64,000 bases of DNA from Pyrenophora tritici-repentis (Eukaryota; Ascomycota; Dothideomycetes; Pleosporales; Pleosporaceae): contig NC_089397.1 of assembly GCF_003171515.1 (NCBI RefSeq), positions 868,001 to 932,000 of the forward strand, given 5' to 3'. A model generated the notes under the pieces. The model was not told where the DNA came from, did no database searches, and saw only the letters and a program-made list of their open reading frames with translations. Shown here one piece after another: positions 1 through 10,146 of the stretch. The first letter of the stretch is position 1, and each line of letters opens with the position of its first letter. Position numbers and translations under genes: made by a program.

Positions 1-2100
1 TCTCCTTCCACTTCTACCAAATAAAAATGTGGCGTACCAGACCGTGGTGTTGGACGATTTGTTCCTCTTATTAGAAATTCTAGGCAGCCGACCTGATGGT
101 GGTGCCTCTCTCTCTTTTCTGCTTCTATAAATAAACTTTCACGACTGGTAACACATGGTCTTGGGCGTCCTTACTCCTCTCATCTCCGCTATTTTCCACA
201 AAACTCGTTGTCCTAGTTATATGGCTCTCTCCGCTATTCTTGCTGCCTCTTAAAACACTGCTTTTAAAAACTTCTAACACCTATCAGATGCGGTCAAAGC
301 CAGTAAACGCTTGGCTTACTGTATATAAACTCCCACTTCAACTCCTACATGGCCGGCCTCCTTCTTCCCACCAAGAAGATTACTTAAAAACTTAAAAGCC
401 TGTACACGTCAACCATATGGTGTGTGTTCCCGCTCTTCCTTTTTTTACCAAAAACTGCCCCGTGACCCGGATGGGTGCGTATGCTTCTATCATGTCTCTA
501 AAACACTTTCTTGGGTTGTGGATATTTTCATCTTTTCTAAAATCAAAACGCAATCAATTCATGACTTATGGCCGAGAAAAGTTTCCGAGACGATCTCGCG
601 ATGTTGGCGACTAATATTCCAGAAATTTTATTGAAATGAACTCGCAACCAGTCCATGTCCGGTCGCTCGCACAGACCAAGTGGTGTTGTGTATATAAACT
701 CTTCTTCTCTCCTCCGGGCTTCTAGGTTTATAGTATCTTAAATTTTCCCGTTGTTTCCAAAAACAAAAGCAATGTTCTACGATGTGGTGGTTGTGACGTT
801 CCCATTTTTACGAAAACCACAGAGCTTCTTTGCGATGTACGAGCAAGGCCGGCGCACTATTTTACAAAAATAACGTCTGACGACGACGAATGGAGAGGAG
901 CACTGTGCCGTCCTTTTAAAAATACAGAAAGACACTCAAATTACTCGACAGTGAGAACGATGGACCGCCGGCCCGCATATGTACACTTTCTTCCTGATCG
1001 ATACATGTTCCCTTCTCTTTTCCACCACCTCCGTACATTCTCAAAAAGCTTTGTGAAAAACAGTACATGAGGAGATCGCTTATCTCCTACCTATTTTTAA
1101 AATAATAGAAAGGTTGGCAAGAGACCGTTGAGGCTGGAGAAAAAAGTGGGTTCTTGCAGGTTTTCGAAAAATTGACTTCAACACCGTACATGTTCGACCG
1201 CGCTGGTCCTGATGAAGGCACTGTATAACTTTTTAACCTTTAGAAGAGGAAAGTTCATGACAGTTAAGTGGGATTGAAATCCAACAGTACACGCTCTATG
1301 TCGGTGTTTCCAGCATGAGGTTATATGGAAAAGAGAGAGGGAAAGCTCTAGGTTGGCAGCAAATTCTAGGAAGATACGCAAAATGATTGCTGTTCGTTTC
1401 TGAGTAGCTACTTCACACCTAGCGTGAAGTGGAGCAGTGGGTGCATATAAAATTTCGTGTTATCTGCGATACTTACCTTCTTACACTCCACAATTACCAA
1501 TATGTCTAAAAACTACGTCAAAAAAGATTTGGAGGAGGAACATGTACTTTTGTTTCTTAAATACAGCTTGTCAACATTGTATGTGGTCGTCTCTTGTTCC
1601 CTTTTCTAAAAGTTCAAAAAATCCACGAAAATGCATTGTATGTTGTGGCGTCCCTTTCTCTTTTTCAAACTACCAGCGATTGAAAAAATGCGTACAACCT
1701 TGGCATGATTTTGTTGTCTGACTGATGCTCGTGCTCAAAAACAGCGATGTGGCATGTCATGGGCTCCCTTTTTCTCTTAAAATCTCGTTCCTTATCTCTA
1801 TGCTGCTGACGTCCACCGCGGTTAATATTAAAACAATGAGGTACTAGCTGACTGCGGCATTTGTCTTTTAGATCTACCTAAATATATACCCTTTCTACTC
1901 ATCAAAAACAAGCTGCCATTTTACATCCTAAAATCACATCACGGTGAATGATGTGCTTCCCAGGGTCGCATCTCTAAAATGGGTTATGTCGTCCAAGTAC
2001 ACCCATACAATGGTGTTGTACCTCGAATCATTTGATCGTACCAGACGTATATGAAATCCTCACCAGCCTCTATCATGTGAAATTTCTGCGTGGCTAGCTT
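1..2100. repeat. Degenerate tract of pyrimidine/TAAAA modules, no gene
   Basis: No credible gene. The tract is built from recurring short modules, spaced roughly 50-100 bp apart: a C/T-rich run such as CCCTTTCTCTTTTTC, closely followed by TCTAAAA or TTTTAAAAA. Several modules are preceded by TATATAAACTC or similar (near 320, 690 and 1440). Clear examples lie near 230-275, 358-400, 425-460, 530-550, 690-770, 1008-1060, 1597-1660 and 1770-1785. A tract of the same character occurs at 39.0-40.6 kb. Short ORFs here lack codon continuity, splice logic or any recognisable domain. Copies are too diverged to give a clean consensus by eye, so calling this a repeat is an inference from recurring words. 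Confidence 0.45.
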
Positions 2101-2118
2101 CAAGCGAACATGGTGGTG

Positions 2119-2239
2119 CTACCACCTGGGTGTCATAAAATACTGGACATACTAGTGTAAAATGGCCACTGTAGTCGCCAGACACGTCTATTAGGTGCTT
2201 ACCCCCACTTTCCAGTATTTTATGTCACCCAGGTGCTAC
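2119..2239 (-). mobile_element. MITE copy A (113 bp, long TIRs, 4-bp TSD)
   Basis: A 113-bp inverted-repeat element at 2123-2235. The left end starts CACCTGGGTGTCATAAAATA and the right end, reverse-complemented, starts CACCTGGGTGACATAAAATA. The terminal repeats match at about 24 of 25 positions. CTAC flanks both sides (2119-2122 and 2236-2239) as a probable target-site duplication. There is no coding capacity, as expected for a non-autonomous MITE. In reverse orientation it aligns end to end with the elements at 25930-26043 and 28414-28526, sharing the internal words TAAGCACCTAA, CTACAGTG and AGTATGT. The transposase that moves it is not in this window. Confidence 0.9.
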
Positions 2240-4744
2240 TCTCGTTCCCAACTGTCCTCGCCGCGGGGCAATTCACCGCTTACGTAAGCTCAACACAGCC
2301 ATCGTACAAGAAGCACACAGAGGGTCACATTCCCATGTTTGGAGGTGATGGAATACCGCTCTACAGCATCTTGCATACCTGCGACTGGATACAGAGAGAT
2401 AAGGTAGCCGAGAATCTAAGTGCTTTCGTGGCAAGACTTGGGGTGCCCTTCATGGCACCCGCCTTGCCTCCTAGCCTTGTGGTCGGCTGCTGTGACGTGT
2501 TCTCGCATCACTTGCCTGCGAAAAACACACGACCTGACGGTTCGGGGCAGAAGTGAGCGCAGATGACACGATTGACAACAAGATGCGCGGGCACTGGGCC
2601 AACTGTATCATGTTGCTGCAATGCAGATCTTGATGACACACTCCTCGGTGTATGCTACGTAACGACTGTGGGCGTGGGATCTCTGCGGGTCAGCCTACCC
2701 CGAGCTGACTTACTGTACCTTGAAGCGAGATCGAAGGTAAGAAAAGTCGGTCTGTTCAATGTTCTGTAATGATCCACCACGTGACTTATCCATCATCACA
2801 TGTTACTTACCTGTCGCTGTCAAATTTTTGAGTTGGATCTTGTGCGTCATAGTAGAATGTTACATCCGTCCAACAGTAACTCTAAAGTCCACATACTCGC
2901 TCAGAATCACCTAGATGGCCTTAATCTCAGTCCCACCACTGCTCACGAGAAATTTGCATACTGCGGTGGAGCAGTATGACTGTATAGCCCACTGAAAAGC
3001 TGCTCCTGACGTTGCGCTCTTCTTTTCGGTCTTCTCCGTATGGATAACAGTACTCAAAACTCCGCGCTTGCGCGGACCAGCAACGATGCGAGGCCACGTT
3101 TGTCGAGAAGCCTAGCTAAGCGTAAACTAACGCAGGGTAGTCTCACTATGTTTTGCGGAGGAACGATCAGGTGTTTCGTCTACCATAGTACACAAAAGTT
3201 ACACAAACGTTTGGGGTAAAATCCAGACCCCGCTTCGAGAAACCTTAGGTCCCAGATTTTCTGTGGTCTTATCGTAACTAGTTCCCGGTGGTATTCGGCA
3301 CCCGACCGATAAGATTCCTAGGGAGCAGACAGGTCTGCTACTTCCCGTGAGGGCAAGATTTTTGAGCAAGGAAAAAATACTTTTTTTCTGCGTGCAGCGG
3401 CCCGGGGTTTGTACAGGGTTTGCACAGGGTTCGGCAAAGTTCCGGTGTAGGAACGCTGACGAACACTCTCTCTGTGATTGTACGGAAAGCATTCTCACCC
3501 CAAGATGCAAGTTTAAGAGTCGCGACCACACCAGGCTTCGGCCTACCGCGGAATTGCCTAGAAACCTCGGGATTCACCGGCGGGTAGCTAGAAGGTCTCG
3601 TCCTCCCTTAGACGGAGCAGCATGATCCACAAGAGCGTTCACAAGCCTGGCTAAAGGGAGCAAGGAAGCATCTGCCGTGTTGGGAACGCCACCACGTGAA
3701 GCTGAAAGATCAACCGAGTCGTGCTCCACGTCTCCTCTTGACTCGCCGTAGGGCTCGGCACCCGTACCTGATGGCCGCCGGAAGCCCGCGGCCCGGATGG
3801 GATGCCAGGGATCAGAGCTGGGATTCGGACGTAAAAGGTGATTGATTACATGATAAACTAAAGTCCAAAGAAATTATCGCAAAAGTAAGGGTGTGATTGC
3901 CTCGTTCAAGGGCGGGTGCTGCAGGAACGAGGCACAAGCTTGGAGATCCGCTCGCGGGATGTAGGTTAGGCGGCTCCAGTGATGGGGTCCCGATGACCGC
4001 ACACGACAAGACGTCGTTGGTTGGATGTGAGTCTTTTGGTTCAAAATGAAGCAGATCAGCAGCGGGACGTTGTTTTTGTCGGTTGGCGCTTTGCTCTGAT
4101 CTGCTTAGTCTCCCGCTTGAGGGCAACCTGCGAGTCCAGAACGTGAACGTCAACCTTGACCCTCCACAAAAATCAGAACTTGTTCCTGCGCAGGCACCCG
4201 ACCTAGACATGGATCGCGCGTTAGATGCCCCCAACGGCCTTCTCAGAGTGCAACACGACGTCAAGTCTTCGTCGTGGCTATGCCGCACAACTCAACCTGG
4301 CCCCGCCGGCTCGGCGACCGACAACTCTCCTTGAGCAATGTTATTCGACAGCCCTAGGACATCTAATTTCCACAATGTGCTTGGCTCTTCGATTGACGAA
4401 TAGTCTAACCCTACAGCCGGCGCCGTCAGACCGGGAGACGGGGAAGACGATCCATTTCCTAATGACCGTGCGTTTTTTTGTGTTGGCAACAGTCTTGGTT
4501 GAAACGTAGTAGTAAGTCAAGGCCGAGAGGACGACGCCATGCGCTGTCCTGCACCCTGTTGTGGGCCCCAAGGCCTTAGGTTCTGCGAAGAAATGCGCCT
4601 TGTAATTTCGTCTTCATTATAAGTAATGCTGCCGCTCCAACAGTGAATAGCATCAGCACCAAGTCTCTCCTTTGACCATTTTTGTCATATCACGCTCTTT
4701 AGCAACCCACATTCCTTCATTCTTTGGTGCTTCAATCATTCAAA
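2240..4744. other. Gene-poor intergenic region
   Basis: I see no gene I can support. Base composition is more balanced than in the preceding tract and there are overlapping ORFs of 60-158 codons on both strands (the longest 3812-4288, minus), but none shows a domain, signal peptide or matching intron structure. A short run of ACAGGGTT units lies near 3412-3432. The last 150 bp before 4745 are the promoter and 5' UTR of the GH128-like gene, with TATAA at about 4619. Confidence 0.4.
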
Positions 4745-5557
4745 ATGCTTACCACTACCTTCTTCATGGCCCTAGCTGGCCTTTCCACCATCATTGAGGC
4801 ATCCCCTCTTCAACCTCGCGGCGGAAACAAGCGTGGTCTTGCCTTCCCCAAAAACCACAACGGCGTTCCCGGTTCCCAGTACACTCACGCTTTTGATGCC
4901 ACCTCCAAGCTTGGCTGGATGTACAACTGGGAGGCAGTCATTGATGGTCAACCCATCGACCTCGAATTTGTTCCTCTGCTTCACTCCAACCAGCAGTGGT
5001 GCACTGAGACTTGGTTCAACAACATCGCCAACGCTCGCAAGAACTACAAGGTCTCGCACATCCTGGGCTTCAACGAACCAGACCAGGTTGGCGGCGGAGG
5101 CACCAACATGGACGTGGGAACTGCCGTGGCCGCGTGGAAGGCATTCATCCAACCCCTCGCCTCCCAAGGACTCCGCCTCGGCTCTCCTGCCGTCACCAGT
5201 GGCAACGAGCCCAACAAGGGCATCAACTGGCTCAAGAACTTCGTCTCCAGCTGCAACGGCTGCCAAATCGACTTTGTCGTAGCCCACTACTATGCCTGGG
5301 ACAAAGCCGAAGACTTCAAGAACTACCTCATCAAATTCCACCAAACCTTCAACAAGCCCGTCTGGGTCACCGAGTTCGGCGTCACTGAGGGCAACGCCGA
5401 CCAGTTCCTCAAGGAGGTTCTTCCATGGATGGATGGACAGGACTGGATCGAGCGTTACGCTTACTTCATGGCTGCCCCTGCTACCGACCAGAAGCTTCTG
5501 ATCAACGCCAACGGCCAAGGTCTGAGCAGCACCGGAAAAATCTACGCAACTTTGTAA
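4745..5557 (+). CDS. Secreted GH128-like (Asl1-type) beta-1,3-glucanase
   Basis: Intronless, 270 aa. The start is the ATG in CAAAATG, a good fungal context; the frame upstream has no other ATG. Residues 1-19 form a signal peptide (MLTTTFFMALAGLSTIIEA), followed by a short pro-like stretch with an NKRG dibasic site that could be cut by a Kex2-type protease. The rest is one Asl1-like glycosyl hydrolase (GH128) TIM-barrel domain. GFNEPD places the probable acid/base at E111 and WVTEFG the probable nucleophile at E210. Family members hydrolyse beta-1,3-glucan of fungal cell walls. Length is normal for a single-domain secreted member with no GPI signal. The family call rests on motif recognition, and the substrate is inferred. 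Confidence 0.9.
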   Translation: MLTTTFFMALAGLSTIIEASPLQPRGGNKRGLAFPKNHNGVPGSQYTHAFDATSKLGWMYNWEAVIDGQPIDLEFVPLLHSNQQWCTETWFNNIANARKNYKVSHILGFNEPDQVGGGGTNMDVGTAVAAWKAFIQPLASQGLRLGSPAVTSGNEPNKGINWLKNFVSSCNGCQIDFVVAHYYAWDKAEDFKNYLIKFHQTFNKPVWVTEFGVTEGNADQFLKEVLPWMDGQDWIERYAYFMAAPATDQKLLINANGQGLSSTGKIYATL

Positions 5558-6625
5558 TCGCGCTGTTGATGGTGTGTGCGTCACAAAAGACGCGACAGTA
5601 ACGAGTTATGACCACTTTTCTATTCTTGTCCGATACCATTTTTCAACCAAACATGGACTTTTATGCCATCTTTTTCTTATGTAGATGGTCAATGTCACAT
5701 TCTTTATCCACCATGCATTCACCTTCTATCATCTATTGTGAAATGTTCCCATGGTGATGTTGCTGTGATGACGAGTCTTTCCAATATGTACTTGTTCTAT
5801 TTGTGGAGACCTACAAGGAACATCGATGCTCTAGCGGCGGCACTTTAGGACGCGGCTGCATGGCAAAGATAATGATAGAACTAGTTCACGGTATCGTTCT
5901 CTGGGCATAATCTCCTTGCATATAGGTATTGTGGCTGTAAATAATAATAAGTTCTATTTTTACCATAAACTGTAGTGCTCAGCCTTCTCGACGTCATCCA
6001 TTGTTTCAACTGGATCATATGTGATTTGAATAGCTCAATTGTGCTGTATAGCCCACAACTTCTCGTATTCATAAACATACGATTTACGCTAGGTTGCCGT
6101 CATAGAATCGCTCCATAATCTCTATTACTCATCACATGCACCAATAGCCAGTTGCCAAGCTTTACTCATTCAACATATTGTAGTCCCGGCACTTCATCGA
6201 TACGGACAAGAACCTATCTTCACCTCTTTCTGTAGAAGGAGTAGCACCATAGCACTGCCTGGCAGCAGCAATCAGTGCCCCTGGAAATAAGCTCACTATG
6301 ATCCATGGCAGTGTCAGGATCACATGATGTGGAGAAAAGTCGATACTACATGACAGACTACATCCATGTCGGGTCCAAAGCACCAGAGACGAGATAAACT
6401 AGATCAAGGGATAAAGATCCATAGGCGGAGAGCCTGAAATATGTGCAGTGCTGCCTACTTTTCAAATCATGACACACTCATGGATTACACGATTATTCAT
6501 CACCCAAGCACATTGCTGTTGTTCTAAATAAACACATGTAAATTAAAAACATCATTGGTGTATATTAAACAGCTACTTTTTAAGCACCGTTGCACTCAAC
6601 ACAAACCAAACACCTCATTGGCACA
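5558..6625. other. Intergenic region, convergent 3' ends
   Basis: Spacer of about 1.07 kb between the GH128-like gene (+) and rad17 (-), so both flanking genes end here. It is AT-richer than the genes, with only short unsupported ORFs. I see no RNA gene or repeat. Confidence 0.5.
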
Positions 6626-9265
6626 TCAATCCTCTATATCATCATCGCTCAAAACAAGACTGGCGCCCTTGTCAACTAGACCGGATATCGCCGATTCAGG
6701 CTCCTGCTCTTTTGTCTCAAACTTGATCCGTCTTTTCTTCCTTGGTGTTTCTACACCCGGTTTATCCGTGGTCCATTGATCTTGTTCACCGGGACCAACG
6801 TCGTCTTCTCCATCGTCCTCTTCCTCGGCACCCTGGATAGCATTCCCAGTGAAAGATGTGATCTTTTGGATCTCGCGGACCGTGGCTGCTGTGGAAGAAG
6901 ATGATGATGTGCGTAACTTGCGTAGGATGATGGTCAGATAAGGGAGGCGTTCGAGGAGCATCTCGTAGCGAGCTGAGCCGCCACTTCCTAGGAGAATCGA
7001 AGGCGATGCATCATCCTCGGTATATTTAGAATCCTGTGTCGATGCCGGCTGTGATGTCGGGGCGCTTCTTTTCCACATGTGCACACCTCCGCCTGCAGTC
7101 GTTGCTTTCGCTGCGCGTAGAGTGGTTGAGAAAAGCTCGCTGCTTTGCGCACGTGACACCCACATATCCAAAAGGCCTCCAATCTCTTCTTGTTGCTTCC
7201 AAATTCGTAGCGATGCCGGGTAGTACATGACAAATGCATTGCCCTTGGCCGCACCAGTGTTCACCCCTTGTCCTTTCGCTTTGATACCCATGATGCCAGG
7301 GGGTGGTGCGACACGCTTCACGGGGTGTGGCAGATTGAACAAAAGTCCACGCACGCCCGTCTGGAAGCACATCTCGTCTTGGCGCAAGTTGTCCGCACTC
7401 GTTCCCTGGAGGTTTCGGCGACCAGCTCCGGCGCCAAACCGGTCTGGTGAGAGTAAATCAGCGTCAGATAGAGCGTCGATGCATCCCTCGATAGAATCCA
7501 TGGTCTCCTCGCTATCTGCACCCCCGCATGACAGAACATAGTTCTCGTGCAAAGCAGCAACAAAAGTCTGGGTGTCGGTCCCCAACTCATTGATGAGTGT
7601 GTCAACATTGACTTCCGAAACCTTCGGTCTTCTCTTTTCAGGAAACCAGTTGGGTGGGTGTGCAATGGGCTCGTTATGGTTTTCTGTTAGTCGCTTGTTG
7701 TAGACGACTCGTCCCACCGAATGAAAAATGCCCAAAGTGCTTTCACGTTGTGTGACCATCTCGAGCGATTCCCGCTCAATCTTGGTCATCGGAGTGTCTT
7801 TCAGTGCTTTTTTCTTCGAGAAGTTGACATTTGCGCCCCAGCCCTCGGCGTCATCGCCTCGGAGACACAAGAACTCAAGTGAAGATACCGCGCTTCGGAT
7901 GTCTCCAAGCTCCGCAAGACGCTGGATGGCCTGCGGGCCCAACGTCTTCTTACGTCCGGACTTCCGAGCCTCTTTGACGATTATCGTATCCAAGGCCTTC
8001 GTCATATATGTGGGTGCGATTGGATTGAACTCAATGACAGAAACCCCAGCATGGGTGAGAATATCAGGCCCCAACAGCCGATGCGCGGTGAAGCTGTCAG
8101 CTGCTGCTGTATTGGTGGACAACAGAGTCTCTGAAATGATCATAACAATTGGAGTCACTGCCTGCTCGGGATTGACCTGGGATGAGAAGAAAGCAGTGGC
8201 TGATTGCGTGTTGGCAGCAAGGTAGTTCAGGACGGAAGAGCGAAAAGACTGGACGGCCGAAGAAGTACGTGTAAATGTATTCGGAAACTCCTCTACTAGA
8301 ACCAACTGTTTCTGCCTACCCACTTGACTGCTGGGAGAAGCTGTTTGAGCCGTGGGTACTGGCTCGTCAAAGGCCAGGCTACCAAAGGTGCCAGTCCTTG
8401 CCACGAAATCCTCAAACTGTGCAGTAACAGATACGAAGCTGTCGGATGTCGACATGGAGCCAGTGGGGTTTTTCCATTCCTGCATTTCTATGCCCAACTC
8501 CTTGGAGAGTAGAGATATGGTGGTGGTTTTGCCACTGCCAGCAGGGCCTTTGAGAAGCAGCAATCTCTTGCGTGCTTTCCCGTTAAAGACGTCGCTAAGC
8601 CATGTCCGCACATCCGCCACCTTCCTCTTGTGTACAGCGAGCTCATCGAGCGATTCTGGGCCATACTTTTCAGTCCATGGCCGTCTGTCCACTACTTCCT
8701 GCTGCTGCGCCGGTTGGGACGATAACGGCGGTGTGCTACGGGCTCCGGTGGCTGTTCGTAGAAACTTCTGCCTACTTATTGCGCTGCTGCCATGGCCGGT
8801 TGGCGCAGTCGCAGCGATCGGCCTCTTACGTACGGGGAGAGGATTCGAAGACTTGGTTGGGCGGACATTGTCGTCGTCGGAATCGAGAATGTCGTCTACG
8901 TCCTCAATAGAAGCGGCATACTTCTCGGGGCTGGGTGTAGGCTGTGTCGACTGCGAGCGGGGCACATTGCTAAAGAACGAGGTAATGGGCTTGTATATCG
9001 GCTTTGACTTGGCGGGTGATTTGGCGGGGGCCTTTTTGGTTGGAGACTTTTTGGTAGTAGCAGCTTTGGACGGTTTGGGAGAGACTGCACGTGCTTGTGC
9101 TTGGGATCGGGTGGCCCTGTCTGTTACCCGCGGCCCAGTAGAGGTGGCGGTTAGGGTGCCACCCCTCCTGGAGCGCTCGGGAGGCGGTGAAAGTGATTCA
9201 CGTCCATCAGACTCGTCGGATGAGAACACGAGCGGCTTCTTCCGCGGGGCGCGCAACTTAGCCAT
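6626..9265 (-). CDS. rad17: Rad17/Rad24 DNA-damage checkpoint clamp loader
   Basis: Intronless, 879 aa, starting at the ATG complementary to 9263-9265. Rad17 (Rad24 in budding yeast) replaces Rfc1 in an RFC-like complex that loads the 9-1-1 clamp onto damaged DNA in the nucleus. The first 180 residues are basic, Ser/Pro-rich and disordered, with many KKSPTKK-type stretches. The AAA+ part opens with RRPWTEKYGPESLDELAVHK (about residue 200). Walker A is GPAGSGKTTT (about residues 240-249), and a Walker B-like LVLVEEFPN follows near residue 322. The acidic C-terminus ends in LSDDDIED. Length and domain order fit the fungal family. It is separated from the next gene by a divergent promoter region. 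Identification is secure. The acidic tail resembles a SIM/CK2-type segment, but that is speculation. Confidence 0.95.
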   Translation of the reverse strand: MAKLRAPRKKPLVFSSDESDGRESLSPPPERSRRGGTLTATSTGPRVTDRATRSQAQARAVSPKPSKAATTKKSPTKKAPAKSPAKSKPIYKPITSFFSNVPRSQSTQPTPSPEKYAASIEDVDDILDSDDDNVRPTKSSNPLPVRKRPIAATAPTGHGSSAISRQKFLRTATGARSTPPLSSQPAQQQEVVDRRPWTEKYGPESLDELAVHKRKVADVRTWLSDVFNGKARKRLLLLKGPAGSGKTTTISLLSKELGIEMQEWKNPTGSMSTSDSFVSVTAQFEDFVARTGTFGSLAFDEPVPTAQTASPSSQVGRQKQLVLVEEFPNTFTRTSSAVQSFRSSVLNYLAANTQSATAFFSSQVNPEQAVTPIVMIISETLLSTNTAAADSFTAHRLLGPDILTHAGVSVIEFNPIAPTYMTKALDTIIVKEARKSGRKKTLGPQAIQRLAELGDIRSAVSSLEFLCLRGDDAEGWGANVNFSKKKALKDTPMTKIERESLEMVTQRESTLGIFHSVGRVVYNKRLTENHNEPIAHPPNWFPEKRRPKVSEVNVDTLINELGTDTQTFVAALHENYVLSCGGADSEETMDSIEGCIDALSDADLLSPDRFGAGAGRRNLQGTSADNLRQDEMCFQTGVRGLLFNLPHPVKRVAPPPGIMGIKAKGQGVNTGAAKGNAFVMYYPASLRIWKQQEEIGGLLDMWVSRAQSSELFSTTLRAAKATTAGGGVHMWKRSAPTSQPASTQDSKYTEDDASPSILLGSGGSARYEMLLERLPYLTIILRKLRTSSSSSTAATVREIQKITSFTGNAIQGAEEEDDGEDDVGPGEQDQWTTDKPGVETPRKKRRIKFETKEQEPESAISGLVDKGASLVLSDDDIED

Positions 9266-10146
9266 GAGCGCCCGAAGTGGAGGATCCGAAGCAGTCTCTG
9301 CTGCACAATGACATTCTCGGTGCTAGACTGGTTGGAGCAGCAAAGTCGCGTGACTGCTAGAGTTGCTGGAGCAATTCAAGGTCGCGTCGCAGGCGGAAAG
9401 AGCAGGTCGGGGCGAAGCGCGCTAACGCAGGTGGGGCAACAATGTACCAAGTCGCCGTGTTGCCAACGCATCTCCCTCCATGCACTTCACACACACACCG
9501 CTGCAGCTAGTCTCCGCCGTAGCGCCTTCACATCGAGGCTGATATGCAGCTAACCTGGCCAACTGCAGTGTACCACAGTGCTCACCCTGTCTCTCCTGCA
9601 TAGAGTTCATTTTTCGAGCTCCAGCGCCGTCATTACATGCATATCGCGTTGTTGGGCTGTTTGCGCGCAGTCAATCATTATCGACATTGGTCGTGTTCCA
9701 TTACATGTCCCAGTAGTCGGCTAATAATGGATTTTGTCGTTGCACCAAAAGGAAATTTGGATGCAAAGCACACACTTGTAGTTCTTGGGCACGTGGAGGC
9801 GCAAACAATGGCTGAAGACATCGTCTACGTAGGGCTCGTAAATTAGGCCGCTCAGATTTATACGATGAGCTGGCAACACCCTGCTGATCTGCAATTGGAC
9901 GGGAGAGCGTTTGCAACTCGTACTATCCTCTTCCATCCTTCACACTGCAGCATCCTTATATACTGTTTATGCGCGAGCCCGTTGTTCATTGACAAGTTTT
10001 TTTGACGTTATGCCACGTTAGCAGGCGCCTAGCCTCATCCTTGCGACTATTGCGGTCTATCGCGAGACGGACACTGTTCGAAGCGCAATTTTCCCGTGTT
10101 CCTGACGCTGTCTGCGCCATAAACAAAAACTGTCGCAGTCGCGATA
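9266..10146. promoter_or_regulatory. Divergent promoter region, rad17 / giant coiled-coil gene
   Basis: 881 bp separate two genes transcribed away from each other, so both promoters must lie here. I see no canonical TATA close to rad17. TTATATACTG near 9956 lies about 190 bp upstream of the coiled-coil gene start. No gene is supported inside. Confidence 0.5.

Noticed and set aside
3405..3435. Short ACAGGGTT direct repeats
   Set aside because: Only about three imperfect units in 30 bp; not enough to call a repeat element or a telomere-like array.
3812..4288. 158-codon minus-strand ORF
   Set aside because: It has no domain, signal peptide or splice support and lies in a gene-poor region.
4772..5584. 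270-codon minus-strand ORF
   Set aside because: It is the shadow of the GH128-like gene, which has the signal peptide, catalytic motifs and start context.
8352..9311. 319-codon plus-strand ORF opposite rad17
   Set aside because: It is antisense to the Ser/Pro-rich N-terminus of rad17 and has no domain.
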